From contig NZ_LMER01000019.1 in assembly GCF_001426435.1 (NCBI RefSeq), positions 1-64,000 on the forward strand: 64,000 bases of DNA, written 5' to 3'. Positions 1 through 8,582 of the stretch are shown piece by piece. Under the pieces are notes generated by a model. That model was not told the DNA's origin, did no database searches, and saw only the letters and a program-made list of their open reading frames with translations. Source of the DNA: Angustibacter sp. Root456 (GTDB lineage Bacteria > Actinomycetota > Actinomycetes > Actinomycetales > Angustibacteraceae). The first letter of the stretch is position 1. Every line of letters begins with the position of its first letter. The position numbers and the translations under genes were made by a program.

Positions 1-26
1 ACCCCCACCCCACCCCACCCCACCCC
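1..26. repeat. C-rich 5-bp tandem repeat (ACCCC)n
   Basis: Five tandem ACCCC units end just before the ribosome binding site TAGGAG of the permease gene that starts at 39. The complementary strand carries five runs of four or more G separated by single T residues, a pattern able to form a G-quadruplex. The upstream boundary of the repeat lies outside the window. Confidence 0.8.
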
Positions 27-38
27 TAGGAGTCTGAC

Positions 39-1418
39 GTGACACAAACCCCTCAAGAACCCGCGGTCCGTCTGCACCGGGTGCTCGGCATGCCCGCTCT
101 CGTGCTCTTCGGGCTGGCGTACATGGTGCCGCTGACGGTCTTCACGACGTACGGCGTCGTCACCGACGGCACCGAGGGGCACCTGCCCGGCGCCTACGTC
201 GTCACGCTGGTGGCGATGCTCTTCACCGCCTACAGCTACGGGCGCATGGTGCAGGCGCATCCGTACGCGGGGTCGGCGTACACCTACACGCAGAAGAGCT
301 TCGGCAGCCACACCGGCTTCATGGTCGGCTGGGCGCTCCTGCTCGACTACATCTTCCTGCCGATGATCAACTACCTGGTGATCGGCATCTACCTCAACGC
401 GCAGTTCCCGTCCGTGCCCAACTGGGTGTGGATCGTCACGGCCATCGTCGTCGTCACCGGCCTCAACGTGCTGGGAATCCGGCTCGTGACCCGGATGAAC
501 CTCGTGCTGGTCGGCTTCCAGATCGTGTTCATCGTCGTCTTCCTCATCGGGGCGGTTCGCACCATCTCCGGCGACGGGGCGCCGTCGCTGACCGTTCCGT
601 TCTTCGGTGGTGACCCCTCGATGTCCAAGATCTTCGCGGGCGCCGCGATCCTCTGCCTGTCGTTCCTGGGCTTCGACGCCATCTCGACGCTGTCGGAGGA
701 GACGCACAACCCGCGCCGGATCATCCCGCGGGCCATCATGGTGACCACCCTGGCCGGCGGCGCGATGTTCATCCTCATCTCCTACGCCGGCCACCTCGCC
801 TTCCCCGACTGGCGGGCGTTCACCGACGTCGACTCCGCAGCCCTCGACGTCATGAAGCACATCGGCGGCTCGTTCCTCGCGTCCTTCTTCACCGCCGCCT
901 ACATCGCCGGCTGCTTCGCGTCCGCCATGGCGTCCCAGGCGAGCGTCTCCCGCATCCTCTACGCGATGGGCCGGGACGGCGTCCTGCCGCCGAGCTTCTT
1001 CGGCCGGCTCAGCCGGAGGTACCGCACCCCCATGCTCGCGACGCTGCTCGTCGGTGCGGTGTCGTGCGTCGCGCTCTTTATCAGCCTGGACCTCGCGGCG
1101 GCCATGATCAGCTTCGGTGCGCTCGCTGCCTTCTCCTTCGTCAACCTGGCGGTCATCAAGCACTACGTCTTCGACCAGAACCGGCGCACCCCCCGCGACC
1201 TGGTGCTGTTCGGGCTCCTCCCGCTCATCGGAGTGCTCCTGACCGCGTGGCTGTGGACGTCGCTGTCTCGCACGACGTTCGTCGTCGGTGGCATCTGGGT
1301 CCTGGCCGGCCTGGTGTGGCTGGCGGTCATCACCCGGGGCTTCCGCCGTCGGCCGCCGGAGCTGCACATGACGGACGCCGAGCTCGACGACGAGCTGAAC
1401 GCACCTGCGGCGGTCTGA
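39..1418 (+). CDS. APC-family amino acid permease
   Basis: A 459-residue integral membrane protein of the amino acid-polyamine-organocation superfamily, with about 12 predicted membrane segments and the usual family length. The N-terminal stretch around residues 15-40 (GMPALVLFGLAYMVPLTV) and the SFLGFDAISTLSEE motif near residue 210 are typical of APC transporters. The start is a GTG preceded by TAGGAG. It probably imports an amino acid, amine or related amide. It is followed after one base by a nitrilase-family amidase gene, so the two are likely co-transcribed, and both face the aminovalerate/glutarate-type operon at 3.3-8.5 kb. The substrate cannot be read from the sequence; an omega-amino acid or amide is inferred from context only. 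Confidence 0.9.
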   Translation: MTQTPQEPAVRLHRVLGMPALVLFGLAYMVPLTVFTTYGVVTDGTEGHLPGAYVVTLVAMLFTAYSYGRMVQAHPYAGSAYTYTQKSFGSHTGFMVGWALLLDYIFLPMINYLVIGIYLNAQFPSVPNWVWIVTAIVVVTGLNVLGIRLVTRMNLVLVGFQIVFIVVFLIGAVRTISGDGAPSLTVPFFGGDPSMSKIFAGAAILCLSFLGFDAISTLSEETHNPRRIIPRAIMVTTLAGGAMFILISYAGHLAFPDWRAFTDVDSAALDVMKHIGGSFLASFFTAAYIAGCFASAMASQASVSRILYAMGRDGVLPPSFFGRLSRRYRTPMLATLLVGAVSCVALFISLDLAAAMISFGALAAFSFVNLAVIKHYVFDQNRRTPRDLVLFGLLPLIGVLLTAWLWTSLSRTTFVVGGIWVLAGLVWLAVITRGFRRRPPELHMTDAELDDELNAPAAV

Positions 1419-1419
1419 C

Positions 1420-2310
1420 ATGCCCCCCACCGTGACAGTTGCGGTGTGCCAGCTGGCCCCGGTGATCGGGGACGTCGCAGGCAACGTGGCGCGCGCCGTC
1501 GAGGCGGTGCGCGCCGCGTGCGATCGCGGGGCAGGGTTGGTCGTCCTGCCGGAGCTCGTCACCACCGGGTACGCCTTCGCGGACCGTGACGAGCTCAGGC
1601 CCCTCGCCGAGCCGGTGTCCGGGCCGTCCGTGTCGGCGTTCGCCGAGGCTGCCGCCGCCTTGGCTCGTCGGCACGGGCGGCCGGTGGTCGTGGTCGGCGG
1701 GTTCGCCGAGCTCGACGAGGACGACGTGCTGCGCAACAGCGCTTTCGTCGTCAGCGCCGACGCCGACGGCTCCCCGGCGTCCCGGGCCGTGTACCGCAAG
1801 GCGCACCTCTGGGACGACGAGAACGACCTGTTCGTGCCGGGCGACCAGCCGCCCACCGCTGTCGAGACGCCGCTCGGGCGGATCGGGGTGGTGATCTGCT
1901 ACGACCTCGAGTTCCCTGAGTGGGTTCGAACCATTGCGCTGCAAGGTATCGACGTGCTCTGTGCGCCGACCAACTGGCCGGTAGCACCGCGTCCGGCCGG
2001 CGAGCGGCCGATCGAGGTGACGCGCGCGCAGGCGAGTGCGTCGATCGACCGCATCTTCGTGGCGACGTGCGACCGGGTCGGCACGGAGCGCGGCGTCGAG
2101 TGGGTCGGCGGGTCCGCCATCATCCATCCCGACGGCCATCCGCTGGCGCTGGCCCAGTTCACGGCCACCGGCGGGGAGGGCGGTGAGCAGACCCTCCTCG
2201 CCCAGTGCGACCTGGCGGACGCACGGCGCAAGGGCACCTCTGCGCACAACGGTGTGGTCAGCGACCGACGTCCAGAGCTGTACGGCGCGGTGGTGCGGCC
2301 GCGCACCTAG
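1420..2310 (+). CDS. Carbon-nitrogen hydrolase (nitrilase superfamily amidase)
   Basis: This 296-residue cytosolic enzyme has the nitrilase-superfamily catalytic triad: Glu45 in LPELVTTGY, Lys127 in YRKAHLW and Cys160 in VICYDLEFPE. The family hydrolyses carboxamides and N-carbamoyl compounds. The YDLEFPE context resembles 5-aminovaleramidase (DavA-like) and related omega-amidases. The ATG lies one base after the permease stop codon. With the downstream facing operon able to process an omega-amino acid, a role releasing 5-aminovalerate from its amide is plausible but is an inference. Other C-N hydrolases such as N-carbamoylputrescine or beta-ureidopropionase types remain possible. The gene end overlaps the end of the convergent methyltransferase gene by 4 bp. 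Confidence 0.85.
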   Translation: MPPTVTVAVCQLAPVIGDVAGNVARAVEAVRAACDRGAGLVVLPELVTTGYAFADRDELRPLAEPVSGPSVSAFAEAAAALARRHGRPVVVVGGFAELDEDDVLRNSAFVVSADADGSPASRAVYRKAHLWDDENDLFVPGDQPPTAVETPLGRIGVVICYDLEFPEWVRTIALQGIDVLCAPTNWPVAPRPAGERPIEVTRAQASASIDRIFVATCDRVGTERGVEWVGGSAIIHPDGHPLALAQFTATGGEGGEQTLLAQCDLADARRKGTSAHNGVVSDRRPELYGAVVRPRT

Positions 2311-3209
2311 GCGCCGGCGGCACGGGCGATGGCGGCGATGTGCCGCACGTCCGTGCCGCAGCAGCCTCCCAGCACGTGCATCGAGGGCAGCTGGGCGCGC
2401 AGGCCGAGCAGGGCCTCGGCGAACGCGGAGGGGTCCCCCTCGTCGAGGTCCACGGCCTGGTCCATCTCGGCGTGGCTGCGGGTCGACGCGTTCGCGCGCA
2501 CACCGCTGATCCGGCGAGTCCAGTCGCCTCCGGTGCTCAGCGCGCGCGTGATGTGGTCGGGATGAGCGCAGTTGACCATGAAGGAGTCGGCGGCCTGTGC
2601 CGTCGCGACGTCGACCTGGCGGATGCCCTCTCCCAGCGCCGTGCCGTCCGGCAGCTCTCCGGTCGTCTCCACCGTGAACGACAGCACGGTCGGGACACCC
2701 GCGTCCCGTCCGGCGAGCACGATGCCGATCGCTTCCGCGACGTAGGAGATCGTCAGGGCTGCAACCCGTCCCACGCCGGCCGCAGCCAGAGCGTCGATCT
2801 GCGGGCCGTGGTAGTCCCGAGCCTCGTCCGGGGTCATGGCGCCGGGGCCGGGATCGCCGTCCGCCCGTGGGCCGACGCAGCCGCTGACCGTCACGTCCGC
2901 GTCCGGGGCGATCTCGCGGCGCACCTCGTCGACGAACCGGACGGCGTCGGTGTTCACGCGGATCACGTCCTGCGCCGGACGTCCCAGCAGCCGCAGCCAG
3001 TCCTCGCTCGCGCGCCAGGTCGGCGTCTCGAGCACGAGGGGCAGAGCTGCCTCACTCGCCAGCTGGAGGTACGGCACGTAGTAACGACGCAGCGCGGCCC
3101 GGCCCGCGTCGTCGTCGAGCAGGACGAACGCCGAGAACTCGGGAAGGGTCTGGTCGTGGTGGAAGATGAGATCGGTCTCGATGCCACCATCGGCCAGGGC
3201 GAGCTGCAT
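2307..3209 (-). CDS. mmuM: Homocysteine S-methyltransferase
   Basis: A 300-residue zinc enzyme that transfers a methyl group from S-methylmethionine (or S-adenosylmethionine) to homocysteine, giving methionine. The three zinc-binding cysteines of the family are visible: Cys214 in MVNCAHPDH and Cys283-Cys284 in GGCCGTD near the C-terminus. The N-terminus (ADGGIETDLIF) matches the ADGGMGTxL-type start of the family. The gene follows the glutaryl-CoA dehydrogenase gene after 79 bp on the same strand. It may be the last gene of that operon, although its reaction does not belong to the glutarate route. Confidence 0.88.
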   Translation of the reverse strand: MQLALADGGIETDLIFHHDQTLPEFSAFVLLDDDAGRAALRRYYVPYLQLASEAALPLVLETPTWRASEDWLRLLGRPAQDVIRVNTDAVRFVDEVRREIAPDADVTVSGCVGPRADGDPGPGAMTPDEARDYHGPQIDALAAAGVGRVAALTISYVAEAIGIVLAGRDAGVPTVLSFTVETTGELPDGTALGEGIRQVDVATAQAADSFMVNCAHPDHITRALSTGGDWTRRISGVRANASTRSHAEMDQAVDLDEGDPSAFAEALLGLRAQLPSMHVLGGCCGTDVRHIAAIARAAGA

Positions 3210-3288
3210 GGCGGCTATCCCATCACAGAACGGCGGGTGCCCGATGACGCTCCGGCGGTGTTGATCGACCCGGGCCGCCGTCGTGCGC

Positions 3289-4479
3289 TCACCGGAAGGC
3301 GGCGTGGCCCGTGATCGCCTGGCCTACGACGAGCGTGTGCATCTCCACGGTGCCCTCGTAGGTCAGGACGGACTCCAGGTTGTTCATGTGCCGGATCACG
3401 GGGTACTCCAGCGAGATCCCGTTCGCGCCGAGAACGGTGCGGGCGGTCCGGCAGATCTCCAAGGCCTCACGGACGTTGTTGAGCTTGCCCATGCTGACCT
3501 GCTCGGGGCGAAGGGTTCCCGCGTCCTTGCGGCGGCCCAGGTGCACCGCGAGCAGCACACCCTTCACGTACTCCAGCGACATGTCCACCAGCTTCTGCTG
3601 GGTCAGCTGGTACCCCGCGATCGGCCGGCCGAACTGGGTGCGTTGCTCCGCATAGGACTGTGCGGCGTACAGCGAGGAACGGGCCGCTCCCATCGCTCCC
3701 CACACGATGCCGAAGCGAGCCTCGTTGAGACAGCTCAGCGGGCCCTTGAGGCCGTGCGCGCCGGGAAGGGCCGCGTCATCGGGCAGCCGCACGCCGTCCA
3801 GGACGAGCTCGCTGGTCACCGATGCCCGAAGTGACAGCTTGTGCTTGATCACGGGAGCCGAGAAGCCCGGGGTGTCCGTCGGGACGACGAACCCGCGCAC
3901 CCCCTCATCGGTCTGCGCCCACACGACCGCGACGTCGGCGATGCTGCCGTTGGTGATCCACATCTTGCGACCGTCCAAGACCCAGTCCTGCCCGTCGCGA
4001 CGGGCCCGGGTCCGCATGCTGCCCGGATCGGAGCCGACGTCCGGTTCGGTCAGACCGAAGCAGCCGATCGCGTCGCCGGCGGCCAGGGCAGGGAGCCAGC
4101 GCTGCTTGTGCTCCTCGCTCCCCCACCTCCAGAGCGCGAACATGGCCAGGGACCCCTGCACCGACACCAGCGATCGGATGCCCGAGTCGGAGGCCTCCAG
4201 CTCAAGACACGCCACGCCGTACTCGGTGGCGCTCATCCCGGCGCAGCCGTAGCCGTCCAGGTGCATCCCCAGCACTCCCAGGGCGCCCAGCTCCTTGACG
4301 AGCCCCCGGACGTCGTCGATCTCGCCCCGCTCGAACCAACCGCTGACGTAGGGATCGATCCGCTCAGCGCACAGCTGCCGGACCGAGGCCGCCACCGCCT
4401 TCTCGTCCGGGGTCAGGAGGTCCGCCAGACCAGCGGGATCTCTCGGGTCCAACGGCGGCAGCGAGCTGGGGCGACTCAT
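3289..4479 (-). CDS. gcdH: Glutaryl-CoA dehydrogenase-type acyl-CoA dehydrogenase
   Basis: A 396-residue FAD enzyme whose closest recognisable family is glutaryl-CoA dehydrogenase, which oxidatively decarboxylates glutaryl-CoA to crotonyl-CoA. Motifs shared with the human enzyme include IRSLVSVQGSLAM, GCFGLTEPDVGSDP, WITNG, LSLRASVT and the C-terminal TYEGTVEMHTLVVGQAITG, where Glu375 is the expected catalytic base. Its ATG overlaps the stop of the class III CoA-transferase gene by 4 bp, so the two are translationally coupled. The pair fits glutarate activation followed by oxidation. A paralogue lies at 24.8 kb. Confidence 0.88.
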   Translation of the reverse strand: MSRPSSLPPLDPRDPAGLADLLTPDEKAVAASVRQLCAERIDPYVSGWFERGEIDDVRGLVKELGALGVLGMHLDGYGCAGMSATEYGVACLELEASDSGIRSLVSVQGSLAMFALWRWGSEEHKQRWLPALAAGDAIGCFGLTEPDVGSDPGSMRTRARRDGQDWVLDGRKMWITNGSIADVAVVWAQTDEGVRGFVVPTDTPGFSAPVIKHKLSLRASVTSELVLDGVRLPDDAALPGAHGLKGPLSCLNEARFGIVWGAMGAARSSLYAAQSYAEQRTQFGRPIAGYQLTQQKLVDMSLEYVKGVLLAVHLGRRKDAGTLRPEQVSMGKLNNVREALEICRTARTVLGANGISLEYPVIRHMNNLESVLTYEGTVEMHTLVVGQAITGHAAFR

Positions 4480-5630
4480 CGATCGGTCTCCTCGATCAGG
4501 TCAGTGAGCCAACGGCGGACCGGGCCGTCGTGCTCGCCGAGGTGTGGTGGGGGCAGGTACGTGGTGACCGGCGTGGCGGAGAAGGTCACCGGGTGGCGAA
4601 CCTGTGGCGGCGCTGAGCTGTCCATGGAGACGACGGGTTCGAGCCCGAGCGCGGTCGCGAGCGCGATGCCGTCGGCGATGTCTCCGACCTTGCCTGCCGG
4701 GACGCCCTCCGCAGTGAGCTGCGCGCTCCACGCGTCGACCGTGTCAGTCACCAACCGGGACTCCAGCGCCTCGATCAGCGCTGACCGGTGCCGGACCCGC
4801 GCTGAGTTGGTGGCGAACCGGGGGTCGTCGGCCAGGTCGGCGGCTCCGAGCACACTGCTCAACCGCCGGAACTGCCGGTCGTTCCCGCACGCCACCGCCA
4901 ACCGACCGTCTTGGCAGGCGAGCGTCTCGTACGGCGCGATCGAGGGATGCCGGTTCCCCAGCCGGCGGGGGACCTCGCCCGTCGCCAGGTAGGCCGAGGC
5001 CTGGTTGGCGAGCGCGCCCAGCAGGCTGCTGAGGAGGTTGACCTCCACTCGCTGCCCCTCGCCGGACTGACTGCGGGCGGCCAGGGCAGCCAGGATCCCG
5101 ATCGTCGCGTCCTTGGCCGTGAGGACGTCGACGAGGGCGACTCCGGCCTTCATCGGCTCCCCGTCGGGCTCGCCGGTGATGCTCATGAGGCCGCCCAACG
5201 CCTGGACGAGGAAGTCGTACCCGGCCAAGGAAGCGCCCGCGTGGCTGCCGAACCCGGTGATGGAGCAGTAGATGACGCGTGGGTTGCTCGCGCGCACCGT
5301 GTCGTAGCCGAGACCTCGCCGGGCGAGTGCTCCGTCCTTGAAGTTCTCGACGAGCACGTCGGCCCGTCGGGCCAGCGTCTGCGCGAGTCGGACGTCATGC
5401 GCGTCCTCGAGGTCGAGGACCACGGACTGCTTGGACCGGTTCGCGCACTCGAAGTAGGTGCTCGAGTTCGTCGTCCACGGCGGCCCCCAGGACCGCGTCT
5501 CGTCGCCTGCGCCGGGTCGCTCCACCTTGATGACCGTGGCGCCCAGGTCGGCCAGGGTGGCGGTCGCGAGCGGCCCGGCCAGGACGCGGCTGAAGTCGGC
5601 GACGACGACGCCGTCCAGCGGCATCGTCAT
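4476..5630 (-). CDS. Class III CoA-transferase (CaiB/BaiF family)
   Basis: A 384-residue family III CoA-transferase. Asp168 in the GVALVDVLTAKDA stretch aligns with the catalytic aspartate that forms the acyl-CoA mixed anhydride, and the N-terminal LDGVVVADFSRVLAGP is the family signature. It sits between an aldehyde dehydrogenase and a glutaryl-CoA dehydrogenase, with 4-bp overlaps on both sides. The mammalian relative SUGCT moves CoA from succinyl-CoA to glutarate, and that reaction would connect the neighbours here. The substrate is inferred from this context. Family members also act on formate, carnitine, (R)-mandelate derivatives and others. Confidence 0.87.
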   Translation of the reverse strand: MTMPLDGVVVADFSRVLAGPLATATLADLGATVIKVERPGAGDETRSWGPPWTTNSSTYFECANRSKQSVVLDLEDAHDVRLAQTLARRADVLVENFKDGALARRGLGYDTVRASNPRVIYCSITGFGSHAGASLAGYDFLVQALGGLMSITGEPDGEPMKAGVALVDVLTAKDATIGILAALAARSQSGEGQRVEVNLLSSLLGALANQASAYLATGEVPRRLGNRHPSIAPYETLACQDGRLAVACGNDRQFRRLSSVLGAADLADDPRFATNSARVRHRSALIEALESRLVTDTVDAWSAQLTAEGVPAGKVGDIADGIALATALGLEPVVSMDSSAPPQVRHPVTFSATPVTTYLPPPHLGEHDGPVRRWLTDLIEETDR

Positions 5631-7138
5631 GACGGCTGCGCCCGAGCGCCCGCGTCGAGCACTCCATTGACCCGACGCGGCACGTTCCAGGGATTGTCGC
5701 TGCGCCCAGCCGGCGGGAGCCAGCCGTCGGGCGTCGACTGGTAGGTGACCGGGCGGACGAAGCGGTCCAGGGCCGCCGCGCCCACGGAGGTGGCCCGCGC
5801 ATCGGAGGTGGCCGGCCAGGGGCCTCCGTGGTGCTGGGCCCAGGTGTAGGCCACGCCCGTGGGCCAGTCACCGACCGTGACTCGCCCGACCTTGCGCGAG
5901 AGCAGGTCGACGAGCCGTGGCGCGTCCGGGTCGGAGTCGTCGCCGGCGACGACCGTGGCGGTCAAGCTGGCCTGCAGCGCGAGCAGCGCAGCGTGCAGGT
6001 CGTGGTCGTCGGCGTACTCCACCACGAGGGCCACGGCGCCGAAGCACTCCTCCAGCAGCCGACTTCCCTCGACCAGCGCACTGACCGGCGCGGACAGCAC
6101 GGCCGCGGGGGCGGACCAACCAGCCTGGGCGCCGCGAAGCGTGGTGACGACCGTGGCCCCGGCCGCGACGAGGTCGGCCAGGCCGTGCTCGACCGATGCG
6201 GCGATCGACTCGGTCAGCATGAGTGGGCTCGGTGCGGCCGTGGTCAGCGCTGCGCCGACCCTCGCCGCGGCGTCGTGGCCGGCGGGGACCAGCATGAGGC
6301 CCGGCTTGGTGCAGTACTGGCCGGCGCCGAGCGTGAAGGAGCCGACGAACCCGCGGGCGACCTCGTCGAGCCGCGCCGTCGCGTCCGGGGTCACCACGAC
6401 GGGGTTGACCGTGCCCATCTCCGCGTAGACCGGGACGGGGCGCTCGCGCTCGTTCGCGAGGCGCCACAACGCCAGGCCTCCGGACTGCGAGCCGGTGAAG
6501 GCCACCGCAGCCACCTCTTCGGCCTGCACGAGGCAGACTCCGGCGTGATGGCCACTGATCAGAGCAAACGCTCCGTCTGGGGCTCCGGCCCGCCGCAGAG
6601 CGTCCTCGGCCAGCTCGGCCAACCGCACGCTCAGCCCCGCGTGCGCGGGGTGCGCCTTGACCACGACCGGACAGCCGGCGGCGAGGGCGGAGCCGGTGTC
6701 GTTGCCGAGCACCGAGAACGCGAACGGGAAGTTGCTGGCTCCGAAGATCGCGACTGGCCCGAGCGGTTGGTTCAGACGGACCAGCAGAGGCGTCGTGGCC
6801 GAGGCCTCGTCGATGGCCACGGCGAGGTAGGAGCCCTCTGCCGCGACGTCGCCGTAGAAGCGCAGCTGACCCGCGGTGCGCGACAGCTCCGCGCTCAGTC
6901 GAGCGGCGCCGAGCCCGGTCTCGAGATCCGCCATCGCGACCAGCTCGTCGAGGTGGCCCTCCAACGAGTCGGCGATGGCGTTCAGCCACCCGCGTCGCAC
7001 CTGCGGAGAGGTGGCCGCAACCTCCGCGGCGGTCGCCACCGCGTCGGCAACCTTCTGCTGCACGGCTTCGGGGGTGCTGTCGGGCACGACGCTCACCGGT
7101 TGCCCGTCATACGGGTTGAAGCTCGTCGTGGTGCTCAT
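5627..7138 (-). CDS. Aldehyde dehydrogenase (2-oxoglutarate/glutarate semialdehyde type)
   Basis: A 503-residue NAD(P)-dependent aldehyde dehydrogenase. Cys276 in GAGQYCTKPGL is the catalytic thiol and Glu240 in YAEMGTVNPVV the general base. The stretch ASNFPFAFSVLGNDTGSALA is characteristic of the alpha-ketoglutaric semialdehyde dehydrogenase branch rather than succinate semialdehyde dehydrogenase (GabD). It overlaps the aminotransferase gene upstream and the CoA-transferase gene downstream by 4 bp each. The simplest role in this operon is oxidation of the semialdehyde made by the aminotransferase, that is glutarate semialdehyde to glutarate. 2,5-dioxopentanoate is the alternative substrate. 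Confidence 0.87.
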   Translation of the reverse strand: MSTTTSFNPYDGQPVSVVPDSTPEAVQQKVADAVATAAEVAATSPQVRRGWLNAIADSLEGHLDELVAMADLETGLGAARLSAELSRTAGQLRFYGDVAAEGSYLAVAIDEASATTPLLVRLNQPLGPVAIFGASNFPFAFSVLGNDTGSALAAGCPVVVKAHPAHAGLSVRLAELAEDALRRAGAPDGAFALISGHHAGVCLVQAEEVAAVAFTGSQSGGLALWRLANERERPVPVYAEMGTVNPVVVTPDATARLDEVARGFVGSFTLGAGQYCTKPGLMLVPAGHDAAARVGAALTTAAPSPLMLTESIAASVEHGLADLVAAGATVVTTLRGAQAGWSAPAAVLSAPVSALVEGSRLLEECFGAVALVVEYADDHDLHAALLALQASLTATVVAGDDSDPDAPRLVDLLSRKVGRVTVGDWPTGVAYTWAQHHGGPWPATSDARATSVGAAALDRFVRPVTYQSTPDGWLPPAGRSDNPWNVPRRVNGVLDAGARAQPS

Positions 7139-8472
7139 GCGTACGTCCTTCGCACTGCCTGCTCCAGCACCGTCAACGCGTCCTCCAGCAAGTCATCGTC
7201 AATCACCAGCGGGGGCAGCAGTCGGATGACGTTGCCGAAGGTGCCGCAGACCAGGGTGACCACACCCTGGGCGTGGCAGTCGTCCGAGACGGCCTTGGCC
7301 AGGTCTGGCGCCGGCTCGAGCGTGCCGGGGCGGACGAACTCCATGGCGAGCATCGCGCCCCTGCCGCGCACCTCACCGATCGGGGAACCCTCTGCCTGCA
7401 GCGCTTCCAGCCGCGGGCGCACGATCGACTCGATGTGGCGTGCCCGCTCGACCAGCCCGTCGCGCTCGATGACCTCGAGCACGGCCAGGGCTGCGGCGCA
7501 GGCGACCGGGTTCCCGGCGTAGGTGCCACCGAGCCCTCCGGCACCGACGGCGTCCATGATCTCGGCCCGTCCGGTCACGGCCGAGAGCGGTAGGCCACCG
7601 GCGAGCGCCTTCGCGGTCGTGATGATGTCGGGGACGACGCCTTCGTGCTCGCAGGCGAACAGGTCTCCGGTGCGGGCCAAGCCGGTCTGGATCTCGTCGG
7701 CGACGAACACGATGCCGTGCTCGCGGGCGAAGTCAGCGACCCCCGCGAGGTAGCCGGGTGGCGGCACGATGAAGCCGCCCTCACCTTGGATGGGCTCGAC
7801 CACGATCGCTGCGACGTTCTCAGCGCCGATCTGGGTCGTGATGACCTCTCGGAGCTGCCCCAGCGCCTCCTCGGCTGCGGCAGCGGGCCCTCCGGGCCAG
7901 CGGAACGGGTACGGCGAGGGCACCCGGTGGATCTCGGGCGCGAAGGGCCCGAAACCCTGCTTGTACGGCACGTTCTTCGCCGTCATGGACATGGTCAGCA
8001 ACGTGCGCCCGTGGTAGGCGTGGCCCAGGACGACGACCGCGTCGCGGCCGGTGTACGTGCGCGCGATCTTGATCGCGTTCTCCACCGCCTCAGCGCCCGT
8101 GGTGAACAGGGCCGTCCGCTTGTCGTGGTCGCCAGGCGTCAACCGGTTGAGCGCCGCCGCCACCTGGACGAAGCCTTCGTACTCAGTGACCAGGAAGCAC
8201 GTGTGGGTGAACCGCTCCACCTGGTCCGCGACCCGCCGAGCCACCTCGGGGTGCGCTGCTCCGACGCTCGTCACGGCGATGCCAGAAGCGAGGTCGACGA
8301 GGTGGTTGCCGTCGACGTCGACCAGGATGCCGCCGCCGGCGTGGTCCACGAAGACGGGCAGGGTGACGCCCAGACCGCCCGCCAGCTCAGCGGTGCGCTG
8401 CTCCTGGAGCGCCACGGACCGCGGGCCGGGGATGGCGGTCTTGAGGATGCGTCGTTGCTCGGGCAGCGTCAT
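7135..8472 (-). CDS. gabT: 4-aminobutyrate/5-aminovalerate aminotransferase
   Basis: A 445-residue class III PLP aminotransferase of the GabT/DavT type. Asp259 in VADEIQTG contacts the pyridine nitrogen and Lys288 in TTAKALAGG forms the Schiff base. The open frame extends upstream, but the ATG at 8472 is preceded by GAAGGAG and starts the conserved MTLPEQRRILKTAIPGPRS. It moves an omega-amino group to 2-oxoglutarate, giving succinate or glutarate semialdehyde. It is the first gene of a four-gene overlapping operon and is divergent from a PucR-type regulator. The glutaryl-CoA dehydrogenase at the end of the operon favours 5-aminovalerate over GABA as the main substrate. Confidence 0.9.
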   Translation of the reverse strand: MTLPEQRRILKTAIPGPRSVALQEQRTAELAGGLGVTLPVFVDHAGGGILVDVDGNHLVDLASGIAVTSVGAAHPEVARRVADQVERFTHTCFLVTEYEGFVQVAAALNRLTPGDHDKRTALFTTGAEAVENAIKIARTYTGRDAVVVLGHAYHGRTLLTMSMTAKNVPYKQGFGPFAPEIHRVPSPYPFRWPGGPAAAAEEALGQLREVITTQIGAENVAAIVVEPIQGEGGFIVPPPGYLAGVADFAREHGIVFVADEIQTGLARTGDLFACEHEGVVPDIITTAKALAGGLPLSAVTGRAEIMDAVGAGGLGGTYAGNPVACAAALAVLEVIERDGLVERARHIESIVRPRLEALQAEGSPIGEVRGRGAMLAMEFVRPGTLEPAPDLAKAVSDDCHAQGVVTLVCGTFGNVIRLLPPLVIDDDLLEDALTVLEQAVRRTYA

Positions 8473-8530
8473 GCGGTCTCCTTCGAGGCGATGGCAGGAC
8501 GCTATGGGCGCGAACGCGGCTCGACCAGGG

Positions 8531-8563
8531 CTAATATGCACACTCTCAGGCCCTGCGTGTGCG
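8531..8563. promoter_or_regulatory. Divergent control region with inverted repeat GCACAC-N13-GTGTGC
   Basis: The 110-bp gap between gabT and the PucR-type gene holds perfect 6-bp inverted arms at 8538-8543 and 8557-8562. They lie directly beside an AT-rich TAATAT (8532-8537) that could serve as a -10 element. The repeat is placed to control both directions and is a candidate site for the neighbouring regulator. Confidence 0.4.
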
Positions 8564-8582
8564 AATCGTCCAGGAGGCGTCC

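Noticed and set aside
1922-1932. tRNA T-loop-like GGGTTCGAACC
   Set aside because: It lies inside the nitrilase reading frame and no acceptor stem or cloverleaf can be drawn around it.
5828-7522. Long plus-strand open frame opposite the aldehyde dehydrogenase and aminotransferase genes
   Set aside because: Its product is low-complexity Arg/Gly/Ala-rich and matches no family; it is the usual high-GC shadow of two well-supported genes.
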